64,000 nt of DNA. It comes from Bacillota bacterium. Lineage in GTDB: Bacteria > Bacillota > Desulfotomaculia > Desulfotomaculales > Desulfallaceae. The translations under genes and the position numbers were made by a program. Where the stretch lies: the NCBI GenBank assembly GCA_023439185.1, contig JAEXOR010000044.1, positions 124,001-188,000 on the forward strand, read 5' to 3'. This document shows positions 17,136 to 25,267 of the stretch, piece after piece. Within the stretch, counting starts at the first letter, position 1. Each line of letters starts with the position of its first letter. The notes under the pieces were generated by a model that was not told the origin of the DNA, did not search any database, and worked only from the letters and a program-made list of their open reading frames with translations.

Positions 17136-17948
17136 ATGCCCGTATACAAACCCGAATTCGAGCAGCTTATCTACGAGAGAAAAGGAAAAGACGGCGAGGT
17201 CCTGTGGCTGACTCTGAACAATGAAAAAATGAGAAACTCGCTGACCCTGAAAATGCAGGCGGAGCTCATGGAAGCGCTGGAGAATACCTTGACGGATAAT
17301 TCCATCCGCTGCGTGGTGATTACCGGCGCCGGGGACAAAGCCTTCTGTTCGGGAGGCGATATCAATCTATTTCAGTCTTTGGACGTAGTTACCAGCTACG
17401 ATTACAGCTTCCAGCAGGGCAACCGCATCCAGCACCTGCTCACTTATATGGAAAAGCCGGTGGTGGCGGCGGTAAACGGCGCCTGCTACGCCGGCGGGCT
17501 TGAGTTGGCCTTGTGCTGCGACTTCATTTATGCCTCCGGGAACGCCACCTTCGGGCTGCTGGAAATTAATCTCGGCATACTGGCCGGTTGGGGCGGAACG
17601 GTCCGTTTGCCCAGAAAGATCCCGGTCAACCGGGCCAAAGAGATGATCTACAAGGGTGAGATTATTCCCGCCGATGAAGCTTATCAGTGGGGCCTGGTTA
17701 ACAAAGTAACGCCCCGGGATCAGCTTTACGGCGAAGTGGAGGCTGCGGTTGAAGCTATGATGGCCAAACCGCCCCTGGCGCTGCGGGGAGCCAAAAACGT
17801 GATTAATAACTCCATTACCTGCGACAGCATGGAAGCTGCGCTGGCCATTGAGCGGGGCACCGTCATGTGGCTCTTGCGTTCCGAGGACGTAAAAGAAGGA
17901 TTAAGCGCTTTTGTGGAGAAGCGTCCGGCCGCATTTAAGGGCAAGTAA
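17136..17948 (+). CDS. Enoyl-CoA hydratase/isomerase (crotonase family)
   Basis: 270 residues. ATG 17136 is chosen because GAGGAGTG lies just upstream; an earlier ATG overlaps the preceding stop. Oxyanion-hole motifs are present (AFCSGGDI, then NGACYAGGLELALCCDF). The first catalytic Glu is in FGLLEINLGI and is followed by GWGGTVRLPR. It should hydrate the enoyl-CoA made by the acyl-CoA dehydrogenase, though crotonases also open rings. It is the last gene of the sigma-54-controlled run, before a hairpin. Confidence 0.9.
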   Translation: MPVYKPEFEQLIYERKGKDGEVLWLTLNNEKMRNSLTLKMQAELMEALENTLTDNSIRCVVITGAGDKAFCSGGDINLFQSLDVVTSYDYSFQQGNRIQHLLTYMEKPVVAAVNGACYAGGLELALCCDFIYASGNATFGLLEINLGILAGWGGTVRLPRKIPVNRAKEMIYKGEIIPADEAYQWGLVNKVTPRDQLYGEVEAAVEAMMAKPPLALRGAKNVINNSITCDSMEAALAIERGTVMWLLRSEDVKEGLSAFVEKRPAAFKGK

Positions 17949-17972
17949 ATATCCTGGTTTTTGATATGTTCT

Positions 17973-17996
17973 TCCGGCCTTGCAAGTCAGGCCGGA
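17973..17996 (+). terminator. Hairpin after the enoyl-CoA hydratase
   Basis: TCCGGCCT and AGGCCGGA form an 8-bp stem, followed by AGGCCTTATT rather than a clean T-run. It is a possible weak terminator between the beta-oxidation genes and the FMN reductase. Confidence 0.5.
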
Positions 17997-18056
17997 GGCC
18001 TTATTAGATAAAATTTACAGAATATTGAAAAGATTAATATTTAAGGAGTAGGTGTT

Positions 18057-18908
18057 TTGCTGAAAGTCATTGGCGTTTTGGGCTCTTGCCGGAAGTTGGG
18101 CAATTCGGAGGTATTGTTGCGGGAAGCGCTTTTGTCGGCGCAGGCGCTGGGCGCGGAAACAGAGATCATCCGCCTGACGGATTTGAATATTAAGCCTTGC
18201 CGTGGTTGCATGGCCTGTGTTTTTAAGGGCCGGTGTTCAATCCGGGATGACGATATTGATATGCTGAGCGGAAAGCTCCAAGAGGCGGACGGACTGGTGG
18301 TCTCGGCGCCCACTTACATTCTCGGCACCGCCGGGGTGATTAAAATGGCCATTGACAGATGCCTCAACATGGTATCCCGGCAAAGAGAATTTGAGCGCCA
18401 AAAGCGCCTGGCCGCCTTGATCACCGTTGCCGGGGACAGGGCCTTCAACCCCTTGGGTCTGGAGTTTCTCAGCCAGTTCGCCATATCCTACGGTTTTCAG
18501 GTGGTTGATTATATGGAGGCGTATGCCCAGGGCCCCGGCGAGGTGCTGCTTGATGAAAGTAATATCAACAGGGCCGTCGCCCTGGGTCAAAACCTGTGCA
18601 ACGGTTTTAATGGGGAATATGTGAAAAGGATTTCCGAAGTCAATCAATGTCCCGTCTGCTATAGCCGGGTCTATCAAATCATGGACGGCAACCGGGTAAA
18701 ATGTCCTGTTTGCGTCTCCACGGGCCGGTTGACACAGGCGGACGGTAAAATCAAGGTTGTTTTCGATCCGGCCAGCGCTGAAAAAAATTTTTCCAACTGG
18801 GAGTATCGCCGGGAACATATGAATGAGTCGATACAGCCCTCAAGGGAGGTGTTCATGGAGAGACGCCGGAGGGTAAAAGAAATCGCGGCCAGGTACGCGG
18901 CAGAGTAA
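18057..18908 (+). CDS. Flavodoxin-fold NAD(P)H-dependent FMN reductase with C-terminal zinc ribbon
   Basis: 283 residues starting with TTG at 18057, 8 bases after AAGGAG. The N-terminal flavodoxin-like domain begins LKVIGVLGSCRKLGNSE (phosphate loop) and includes CRGCMACVFKGRC and SAPTYILGTAGVIK, as in the WrbA/iron-sulfur flavoprotein group. The C-terminal part adds two CPVC pairs (CPVCYSRV, CPVCVS) that probably bind zinc. The CxxCxxC segment could hold an Fe-S cluster, making it an iron-sulfur flavoprotein. It could supply electrons to the OYE-type reductase. Confidence 0.83.
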   Translation: MLKVIGVLGSCRKLGNSEVLLREALLSAQALGAETEIIRLTDLNIKPCRGCMACVFKGRCSIRDDDIDMLSGKLQEADGLVVSAPTYILGTAGVIKMAIDRCLNMVSRQREFERQKRLAALITVAGDRAFNPLGLEFLSQFAISYGFQVVDYMEAYAQGPGEVLLDESNINRAVALGQNLCNGFNGEYVKRISEVNQCPVCYSRVYQIMDGNRVKCPVCVSTGRLTQADGKIKVVFDPASAEKNFSNWEYRREHMNESIQPSREVFMERRRRVKEIAARYAAE

Positions 18909-18951
18909 CCACAAGGGAGCGGCGAATCATCGTCGTCAGGATTCATGTTAC

Positions 18952-19938
18952 TTGAGGGGGTGCAATGCCTTGCTTTGGAAAAAACCTCGAAAGCGATTTG
19001 AAACCTCTGCCCGCAATATAGTTGAGGAACAGCCTGGTATTGTAACTGCAAAGAGGGTGTCGCCTTTAGAATCCGGACACCCTGAGAATGTTGAAAAGTC
19101 AAAAGAAAGGAACGTTCTGACAGATTTAATTACGTATGCTCCCATAATCCAGGAACTCGTTCCCCTGGATTGCATGCTGGGTATCGCGGACAAAGAGAAG
19201 TTTCTTTTTGGCTTGCCGGGAAAGGAGACCGTTCTGGATATTGTCGGCAAGGGAAATATAGCCGGAAGACCTATTCCCAAGGGAGATGCCATATATCAGG
19301 CTATTCGGACGGGGAATGTCACGCACGTCGAGGTGCCCAGGGAGGTTTTTGGGCAACCATTTAAATCCACGGGAGTACCGGTCAGGGACGAAAGGGGCGA
19401 TGTGATTGGCGCCATCGGCCTGGGATTCAGCCTCGCGGCCCAGGAAAAGCTGCTGCATACTTCCCAAGCGGTTATTTCTTCTTCTGAACAAATTGTGGCC
19501 ACAGTGGAGGAACTAACTTCCGCCGCCGAATTGTTGGCCAAACACCAGGATATTCTTCAACATGCTGCTTCAGAAGTATTGGCGCAAGTAAATAGAACGG
19601 ATACCATTTTGAATTTTATCAATGAAGTAGCGAATACGTCCAATTTATTGGGTCTTAACGCGGCCATAGAGGCGGCGAGAGCAGGGGAGCACGGCAGGGG
19701 TTTTTCCGTGGTAGCGGAGGAAATACGAAAGATGTCGGTAAACAGCGCTAAATCGGTTAAGGAAATTAAGGATATTCTTGGTGCGATTAAAGAAAAGATA
19801 ACCCAAATGACAGAAAAGATTACCGACACATCGGCCATTGCCCGGGAGCAGGCGGCGGCGACTCAGGAGATAGCGGCCGCCATACAAGAGTTAAACAATT
19901 CTGCGTCCAAGATAGAAGAAGTTGCGAAAATAATTTAA
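18952..19938 (+). CDS. Soluble methyl-accepting chemotaxis-type protein
   Basis: No membrane segment is visible. A sensory segment (about 60-170: LVPLDCMLGIADKEKFL, GDAIYQAIRTGN, VPVRDERGDVIGAIGLGFSL) resembles the cytosolic sensor found ahead of MCP domains in Clostridia. A methyl-accepting helical hairpin follows, with its conserved tip NLLGLNAAIEAARAGEHGRGFSVVAEEIRKM (given here as positions about 225-255). The start is uncertain: TTG 18952 has no ribosome site; GTG 19057 or CTG 19117, which follows AAAGGAAC, would fit the sensor domain better. It could couple the catabolic substrate to taxis. Confidence 0.82.
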   Translation: MRGCNALLWKKPRKRFETSARNIVEEQPGIVTAKRVSPLESGHPENVEKSKERNVLTDLITYAPIIQELVPLDCMLGIADKEKFLFGLPGKETVLDIVGKGNIAGRPIPKGDAIYQAIRTGNVTHVEVPREVFGQPFKSTGVPVRDERGDVIGAIGLGFSLAAQEKLLHTSQAVISSSEQIVATVEELTSAAELLAKHQDILQHAASEVLAQVNRTDTILNFINEVANTSNLLGLNAAIEAARAGEHGRGFSVVAEEIRKMSVNSAKSVKEIKDILGAIKEKITQMTEKITDTSAIAREQAAATQEIAAAIQELNNSASKIEEVAKII

Positions 19939-19962
19939 CCGGCAAATAAGGAGGTCCTGACT

Positions 19963-21264
19963 ATGAAAGAAGCCATTATTTATCCAAAGTTCCGCTGGTT
20001 TGTCATGGTGACGATGATCATTGGGGTGATGGCCCAGGGGATTATTATGATTGCGCCTTCTCCTTTAATTGGCGAGGTGGCGAAATATCTGGACACTGAA
20101 TTGGGCCTGACCACGTTAACGGTGATGGCGTTATGGACAGTTACCGTCTGTATAGGCGGTATTATCGGAGGGATGGTTGTTGACCGCATAGGGATAGTAA
20201 AAGTGTATTTGGTCTGTGGGGTATTGCTTATTTTGTCAGCCGTCCTGACGCCGTTGGTCGGTCCAAGTCTGCCGGCTATTATTGTCCTTCGGTTGATCGG
20301 AGGGCTTGGTACCGGCCCGATCCTTACCACCATAGCCCGTATGGCGGCGGAATGGTTCCCCGTTAAGGAGCGCGGTCTCATCACCGGGGTTCAGGGGATG
20401 TGCACCGCTTTAGGAGTATTCGTAGGATTCGGACTCGCACCCGCTGCCTTTACAGCAACCCATTCCTGGCCGGTTACGATGGCCTGGATGTCGGTCCCGG
20501 CCATCATCTTTTTGGGTTTTTCCATCATATTATTGTTTGGTCCGAAGGCGCCGGAATTGGTAGTGGAAGAACATGAAGACGCTCAGGCTGCCGCAAAGGA
20601 TTTCAAGCTGGCCTTACGCGAACCTGTAATTTACCTGTGTGTGGTCTATGTATTTTTGTTTAACTGGTTAATCCAAGCCATTAACGACCTGACTCCGGGA
20701 TATTTTGCGGTTGCCTCACCGGTGGGCGTTGGTTTTGGACCGGTGGCGGCCGGACAATTGATGATGGCGTTTCAGTTGGTTTTTATGATTGGCGCGCTGC
20801 TAAGCGGCTGGCTGAATGACAAGATTTATAAAGGCAATTACAGGCTGCAGGTCATGCTGGCTTTTATCATAACCGGCATTTATTTATTTGTCCGGCTTCC
20901 GGGGGTGGTTGGCCAGGGGCCTAATCCCCTTTTGTTGATTATTATGTTGGTATCGGCATTTTTCCTGGGTCAGGGTATTTCTGTAATCATGGCGTTTATT
21001 GCTAAAAATTATCCGGAGCATATTACGGGAAAAGTGGGCGGAATGGCAATGGGATTGGGCCTGATTGGCGGCACCATAGGTGTCAGTTTAGGTTCGGCCG
21101 CGCTAACCCAAACCCAAAACTACCAGACTTCAATTCTGATTGTAACTGTTATTGCCGTGATCGGTTTTTTCGTAGCGATAGCGTTGAGAAAACCGGCAGC
21201 TTTTACAAATTCGGCTGATCATGTTTCCAAAAATAAGGATAGTGCTAATTTCAGTTCGGTATGA
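19963..21264 (+). CDS. MFS transporter
   Basis: 433 residues with 12 predicted membrane helices and a central charged loop (about residues 200-220, VVEEHEDAQAAAKD). The family loop between helices 2 and 3 is GGMVVDRIG. AAGGAGG precedes the ATG. It resembles the organic-anion:cation symporter branch. It may import the substrate or export a product of the island, duplicating the TRAP system's role. A strong terminator follows. Confidence 0.88.
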   Translation: MKEAIIYPKFRWFVMVTMIIGVMAQGIIMIAPSPLIGEVAKYLDTELGLTTLTVMALWTVTVCIGGIIGGMVVDRIGIVKVYLVCGVLLILSAVLTPLVGPSLPAIIVLRLIGGLGTGPILTTIARMAAEWFPVKERGLITGVQGMCTALGVFVGFGLAPAAFTATHSWPVTMAWMSVPAIIFLGFSIILLFGPKAPELVVEEHEDAQAAAKDFKLALREPVIYLCVVYVFLFNWLIQAINDLTPGYFAVASPVGVGFGPVAAGQLMMAFQLVFMIGALLSGWLNDKIYKGNYRLQVMLAFIITGIYLFVRLPGVVGQGPNPLLLIIMLVSAFFLGQGISVIMAFIAKNYPEHITGKVGGMAMGLGLIGGTIGVSLGSAALTQTQNYQTSILIVTVIAVIGFFVAIALRKPAAFTNSADHVSKNKDSANFSSV

Positions 21265-21350
21265 TGAAAACCAGTCAGGTATTGGAGGCTGTTAAAGCCG
21301 CATGTCTCCCAAAAGATGTGAGCGAGATGACCGGTCGTACCGGTAGATAG
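21261..21350 (+). other. Short 29-codon frame overlapping the MFS stop
   Basis: ATG 21261 overlaps the transporter's TGA, and the frame runs to TAG 21348-21350, reading MMKTSQVLEAVKAACLPKDV at its start. It could be the stump of a gene truncated when the following small-subunit remnant was formed. No family is recognisable and no ribosome site of its own is clear. Confidence 0.25.
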
Positions 21351-21362
21351 TTAAAGTTTTCA

Positions 21363-21387
21363 GAAAACCGGGTAACGCCCGGTTTTC
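21363..21387 (+). terminator. Rho-independent terminator after the MFS gene
   Basis: GAAAACCGGG and CCCGGTTTTC form a perfect 10-bp stem around TAACG, with the T-tract built into the 3' arm. Confidence 0.8.
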
Positions 21388-21395
21388 CCGATTTT

Positions 21396-21527
21396 GGGCC
21401 GGAGGTGTTGGAAGAAGAAATCAGTGTTGCCTTGTCGGGAAATCTATGCCGGTGCACCGACTACGTTAAAATTATCACTGCGGTTGCTACTGCCGCCAGA
21501 GCGCTGTCCGGTGGTAAAATCATTTGA
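21396..21527 (+). pseudogene. C-terminal remnant of a [2Fe-2S] CO/xanthine dehydrogenase-type small subunit
   Basis: In one frame the DNA reads EEEISVALSGNLCRCTDYVK, continuing IITAVATAARAL and ending at TGA 21525. This is the hallmark of the second [2Fe-2S] domain of molybdenum hydroxylase small subunits (family pattern GNLCRCTGY). The first two thirds of the protein and any start are missing, and the fragment begins just after a terminator. A large deletion or recombination at this junction is the simplest explanation. Confidence 0.75.
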
Positions 21528-21582
21528 ATTATTTGCCTTTCCATTGTATAATGCAAAAAAGTCGGAAAGGTGGAAATTCGGC

Positions 21583-21876
21583 ATGTCCAGTAATAAGAAT
21601 ACCGGATATATGGAGTCTATGAAATCCAAAAAGGTACGGGTGTGGGGGAAAGGGCAACTGACAATTCCGGTTGAAATGAGAGAAAAACTGGACATCAAAG
21701 AGGATTCTTATCTGGAGGTATTTCAGATTGGCAAAGCGATCATTGCAACACCTGAAAGATTGGTTGTAAAAGAACTTGCCGATAGTTTTCAAAAAGAGAT
21801 GCTTAAGGATAACGTTGATCTGAAGAAATTGCTTCATGAACTGAGGGAAGGCAACCATCAGTATGAAACAGACTAA
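21583..21876 (+). CDS. AbrB/MazE-type antitoxin-like DNA-binding protein
   Basis: 97 residues. ATG 21583 follows AAGGTGG; longer upstream starts run into the small-subunit remnant. The swapped-hairpin AbrB motif is KVRVWGKGQLTIPVEMREKL, followed by a charged helix that could block a toxin. It overlaps the PIN-domain gene downstream by 14 bp, the usual antitoxin-toxin arrangement, and probably represses the pair. Confidence 0.85.
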   Translation: MSSNKNTGYMESMKSKKVRVWGKGQLTIPVEMREKLDIKEDSYLEVFQIGKAIIATPERLVVKELADSFQKEMLKDNVDLKKLLHELREGNHQYETD

Positions 21877-22282
21877 AGTCTTCCTGGACAGCAGTGTGAT
21901 TATAGCGGGGTTGGCATCAAAAAAGGGCGGCTCCTATGAAGTCCTGGTACTGGCTGAATTAAATATTATAACCCCATGCATTTGTGAGAACGTTGTCGGC
22001 GAAGTATTCCGCAATGTGCAAAAGAAACTTCCGGGCAGTATGGCGCATATCTATGCGCTGTTTAAAAGACTGTCATTTCAGTTGATAGACCCGGTTGAAA
22101 AAGATTTGGAAAAAGCTAAAGAATTGATCAACGAAAAAGACGCTCCCATTTTGGCGGCGGCCATAACAGGAAAAGTAGATTGGTTGCTAAGCCTGGACAA
22201 GCATTTTTTAAAAGCAAACGTGAAAGATATGGTCGGGTTTAAAATTTGTGCGCCAGGTGATTTTTTGCAGAAATATTTTTAA
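21863..22282 (+). CDS. PIN-domain ribonuclease toxin (VapC-like)
   Basis: 139 residues. PIN-domain acidic residues are visible in KVFLDSSVIIAG (first Asp), ENVVGEVFRNV (Glu), KDAPILAAA and WLLSLDKHF (last Asp), consistent with a Mg-dependent RNase. Its start overlaps the end of the AbrB-like gene, so translation is probably coupled. VapC-type toxins cut tRNA or rRNA; the target here is unknown. Confidence 0.85.
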   Translation: MKQTKVFLDSSVIIAGLASKKGGSYEVLVLAELNIITPCICENVVGEVFRNVQKKLPGSMAHIYALFKRLSFQLIDPVEKDLEKAKELINEKDAPILAAAITGKVDWLLSLDKHFLKANVKDMVGFKICAPGDFLQKYF

Positions 22283-22301
22283 TCAGAAAGGGGTTATTCA
22301 G

Positions 22302-22571
22302 ATGGCTTATTTGGAATTGGAAGTAAAATCCGTCAAAGGTTTTTGTTCAGCGGGCTGCCGGCCGGGTCAGAGGTTTTTGTTTAAAGATCCGCTGGTGATC
22401 CCGGAAGACGACGCGCCTCTTTGCCTCTACGCCCTGTCGGCCATGTTTCCTTATTTAACCGCGGCCTGCCGGGATACGCCCGATGACGATTGGATGAACA
22501 GCGTCCGGGAACTGCAGTGCCCCGACAGCGCCAACACGGTGGTTTTTACTATCAAGAGAATAAAAAATTAA
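22302..22571 (+). CDS. TIGR04076 family small protein
   Basis: 89 residues from ATG 22302 behind GAAAGGGG. The pattern VKGFCSAGCRPGQRF, then LCLYALSAMFPYL and a cluster of acidic residues, matches this family of short proteins found mainly in anaerobes. Function is unknown. The two N-terminal cysteines could bind metal. Confidence 0.7.
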   Translation: MAYLELEVKSVKGFCSAGCRPGQRFLFKDPLVIPEDDAPLCLYALSAMFPYLTAACRDTPDDDWMNSVRELQCPDSANTVVFTIKRIKN

Positions 22572-22627
22572 AAGCGTCTGATCTGTAAATACTAAATGTG
22601 TCAATAAGCCGGAAGGAGTGTTGCCGC

Positions 22628-23605
22628 ATGAAGGAAAATACCGGGCAGGCAAATTATAAACAAGCCACCTTTGCCGGCGGTTGTTTTTGGTGTATGGTGG
22701 CGCCATTTCAAAAGCTGGCCGGTGTGAAAAAGGTGCTATCCGGATATACCGGCGGCCGGACTGAAAACCCCACTTATGAAGAGGTCTGCGCCGGAGACAC
22801 CGGACATTATGAAGCGGTGCAAATTACATATGATCCCGAGGTTTGCCCGTATCAAAAGCTTCTGGATACCTTCTGGCGCCAGATCGACCCCACCGACCCC
22901 GGGGGGCAGTTCCATGACCGGGGGCGTTCATACCAAACCGCTGTCTTTTACCATAACGATGAACAAAAAAGGCAGGCTGAGGCTTCAAAGGAGGCATTGG
23001 AGCGAAGCGGCCGGTTTGACCGGCCCATTGCCACGCAAATACTGCCGGCGGGCGAGTTTTACCCGGCAGAGGATTACCACCAGGATTATCACGTTAAAAA
23101 TTCCGCCCATTACCAGCGGTACCGCAGGGGTTCCGGACGCGAGAGTTTCATCGGCAGCCACTGGGGCGACGAAAAAGACAATGATAAAGAACTTAAGGCG
23201 AAATTATCCGGGCTGCAATACGCGGTGACCCGGAACAACGCCACCGAACCGCCCTTCAAAAACGAATACTGGGACAACAGGCAGGCGGGGATTTACGTCG
23301 ATGTGATTTCCGGCGTACCGCTGTTCAGTTCCCTGGATAAGTTCGATTCCGGCTGCGGCTGGCCCAGCTTCACCAGACCACTGGATGAAGAGGGGATCAA
23401 GGAAAAAAGCGATTTAAGCCATAACATGGTCCGCACCGAGGTGCGCAGTGTGACGGCGGATGCCCACCTGGGGCACGTTTTCGACGACGGTCCCGCGCCC
23501 ACGGGGAAACGTTACTGCATCAATTCCGCTTCTTTACGTTTTATCCCGGTTGAAAAACTGGCGCAGGAGGGATACGGGCAATATCTCAAGCTATTTCATT
23601 CATGA
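22628..23605 (+). CDS. msrAB: Bifunctional methionine sulfoxide reductase MsrA/MsrB
   Basis: 325 residues from ATG 22628 behind GGAAGGAG. Residues 1-170 are MsrA, with catalytic Cys in FAGGCFWCM, GYTGG, and the substrate motif GHYEAVQ. Residues 190-325 are MsrB, with SGCGWPSF, GHVFDDGP and catalytic Cys in KRYCINSASLRF. The fusion repairs both S- and R-methionine sulfoxide, a sensible oxidative-stress function in an anaerobe. MsrB normally carries two zinc-binding CxxC pairs; they are not evident here, as in many MsrA-MsrB fusions. The 3' end overlaps the convergent gene by 20 bp. Confidence 0.95.
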   Translation: MKENTGQANYKQATFAGGCFWCMVAPFQKLAGVKKVLSGYTGGRTENPTYEEVCAGDTGHYEAVQITYDPEVCPYQKLLDTFWRQIDPTDPGGQFHDRGRSYQTAVFYHNDEQKRQAEASKEALERSGRFDRPIATQILPAGEFYPAEDYHQDYHVKNSAHYQRYRRGSGRESFIGSHWGDEKDNDKELKAKLSGLQYAVTRNNATEPPFKNEYWDNRQAGIYVDVISGVPLFSSLDKFDSGCGWPSFTRPLDEEGIKEKSDLSHNMVRTEVRSVTADAHLGHVFDDGPAPTGKRYCINSASLRFIPVEKLAQEGYGQYLKLFHS

Positions 23606-23876
23606 ACTGCACCGACATTTTTTCAGCCAGGATATCTTTGAGCCGGGCCGCCAAGGCTTTAAAATACGGGGTTTGTATATGAGCGTCAAATGCCGCCTGG
23701 TCCGCGTATTTTTCCATTAATATAAATTCAACGGGATTATCCGCCGCTACGTGGGGGACGTACATCAGGCAGCCGGCCTCTTTTTCACGCACTTCCCGGA
23801 CCATGTCTTTAAACAACTCCGCCAGCAGCTCTTCCTTCCCCGGTTTGACGATTAATTTCGCTATGATGGTAACCAT
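23586..23876 (-). CDS. Antibiotic-biosynthesis-monooxygenase (ABM/YgiN) domain protein
   Basis: 96 residues, one ABM ferredoxin-like fold domain: MVTIIAKLIVKPGKEELLAE at the start, EAGCLMYVPHVAADNP and FILMEKYADQAAFDAHIQTP in the middle. Such small dimeric proteins include quinol monooxygenases and heme or quinone modifiers. It converges on msrAB, with overlapping 3' ends. Confidence 0.85.
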   Translation of the reverse strand: MVTIIAKLIVKPGKEELLAELFKDMVREVREKEAGCLMYVPHVAADNPVEFILMEKYADQAAFDAHIQTPYFKALAARLKDILAEKMSVQFMNEIA

Positions 23877-24015
23877 ACCGCACCCCCGAAATGATTTTTT
23901 TTAAAATATAGCACATTTAAGAAATAAAAACATAACCATATTGCATTTTTACTTGTCTTTGTATGATAATAAAAGACAGGTTTGAGCACTTTTGACAAGA
24001 GAAAGGATGGAAAAT

Positions 24016-25101
24016 GTGGGAACTTATCAAATAGCGGTACTGGCCGGAGACGGAATCGGGCCTGAAATAACCAACGAAGCCGTCAAGGCGCTGAAGGAAG
24101 TGGGCCGTAAATTCGGTCATCAATTCGAGTTCAAGGAAGGCCTGGTGGGGGGAGCGGCGTACGATGCGGCCGGTCATCCGCTGCCCGGGGAAACACTGGA
24201 CCTCTGCCATAGCGCCGACGCCATTTTGCTGGGCGCCGTGGGAGCGCCCCAGTATGACAATCTGCCGGTGCACCTGCGCCCCGAAGCCGGCGCGCTGCTG
24301 CCCCTGCGCAAAGAACTGGGATTATACGCCAACCTCAGGCCGGCCAAGGTTTTTGAAGCCCTGGTCAACGCCTCCACCCTTAAATCCGAAATAGTGTCCG
24401 GATTGGACCTGATGGTGGTCAGGGAGCTGACCGGCGGTCTCTATTTCGGCAAAAAGGGCCGGGAGCCCATGGAGGGCGGGGGACAGCGGGTTTACGACAC
24501 CCTTGAATATACCACCCCGGAAATCGAGCGGATCGTGCGGCTGGCCTTTGATATGGCCATGAAGAGGCGCAAAAAGCTGACCTCGGTGGACAAGCACAAT
24601 GTGCTGGAATCGTCCCGCCACTGGCGGGAGGTGGTCCTCAGCATAGCACCGGACTATCCCGAAGTTGAGCTGGATCATATGTACGTGGACAACTGCGCCA
24701 TGCAACTGGTGAAGAATCCCCGCCAGTTCGATGTGCTGGTGACGGAAAATACCTTTGGCGATATCTTAAGCGATCAGGCCTCCATGCTGACCGGTTCTCT
24801 GGGGATGCTGCCTTCCGCCAGCATCGGCGGCAAAACCGGGCTTTACGAACCCAGCCACGGTTCCGCGCCCAAGTACGCCGGCCAGGGCGTGGCCAACCCC
24901 ATCGCGACCATCCTGACCGCGGCCATGCTGCTGCGCTATTCACTGAACCTGCAAACTGAGGCGGAGGCCATTGAACAGGCGGTTAGCGATGTGCTGGCCC
25001 GGGGGCTGCGCACGAAGGACATCATGGAAGGGGAAGGCTGCACCCGGCTGTCCACTTCGGAAATGGGTTCGGCGGTGGCCGAGCAAATTAAAAACAGTTA
25101 A
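24016..25101 (+). CDS. leuB: 3-isopropylmalate dehydrogenase
   Basis: 361 residues. GTG 24016 is favoured because AAAGGA lies 8 bases upstream, giving GTYQIAVLAGDGIGPE at the start. Signature motifs: ANLRPAKVF, VVRELTGGLYFGKKGRE, SVDKHNVLESSRHWREVV, the metal-binding DILSDQASMLTGSLGMLPSAS, and EPSHGSAPKYAGQG. It oxidatively decarboxylates 3-isopropylmalate in leucine synthesis. It stands apart from other leu genes in this window. Confidence 0.95.
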   Translation: MGTYQIAVLAGDGIGPEITNEAVKALKEVGRKFGHQFEFKEGLVGGAAYDAAGHPLPGETLDLCHSADAILLGAVGAPQYDNLPVHLRPEAGALLPLRKELGLYANLRPAKVFEALVNASTLKSEIVSGLDLMVVRELTGGLYFGKKGREPMEGGGQRVYDTLEYTTPEIERIVRLAFDMAMKRRKKLTSVDKHNVLESSRHWREVVLSIAPDYPEVELDHMYVDNCAMQLVKNPRQFDVLVTENTFGDILSDQASMLTGSLGMLPSASIGGKTGLYEPSHGSAPKYAGQGVANPIATILTAAMLLRYSLNLQTEAEAIEQAVSDVLARGLRTKDIMEGEGCTRLSTSEMGSAVAEQIKNS

Positions 25102-25142
25102 CCCGAATCTCTCCACCGCCTGCGGTAGCCCCCGGCGACCGG

Positions 25143-25171
25143 GTAGGGGCACCCCTAAAGGGTGCCCGCAG
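25143..25171. repeat. Interspersed GTAGGGGC palindrome, copy 1
   Basis: GTAGGGGCACCCCTAAAGGGTGCCC is an imperfect palindrome closely related to elements at 52568 and 55724. All three lie in gaps just after genes. Confidence 0.55.
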
Positions 25172-25223
25172 TCACTCCTACAACAAGGGAGGCTTTCCTG
25201 TAAACTTTTACTCAAAAATAATG

Positions 25224-25262
25224 GGCGCGCGCGGAAAAACTGCTTCCGTGCGCGCCTTTTTT
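25224..25262. terminator. Bidirectional terminator between leuB and the LuxR-type gene
   Basis: GGCGCGCGCGGAA pairs with TTCCGTGCGCGCC and is followed by TTTTTT. It lies between convergent genes. The whole block is nearly repeated at 30575. Confidence 0.85.
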
Positions 25263-25267
25263 AATCT

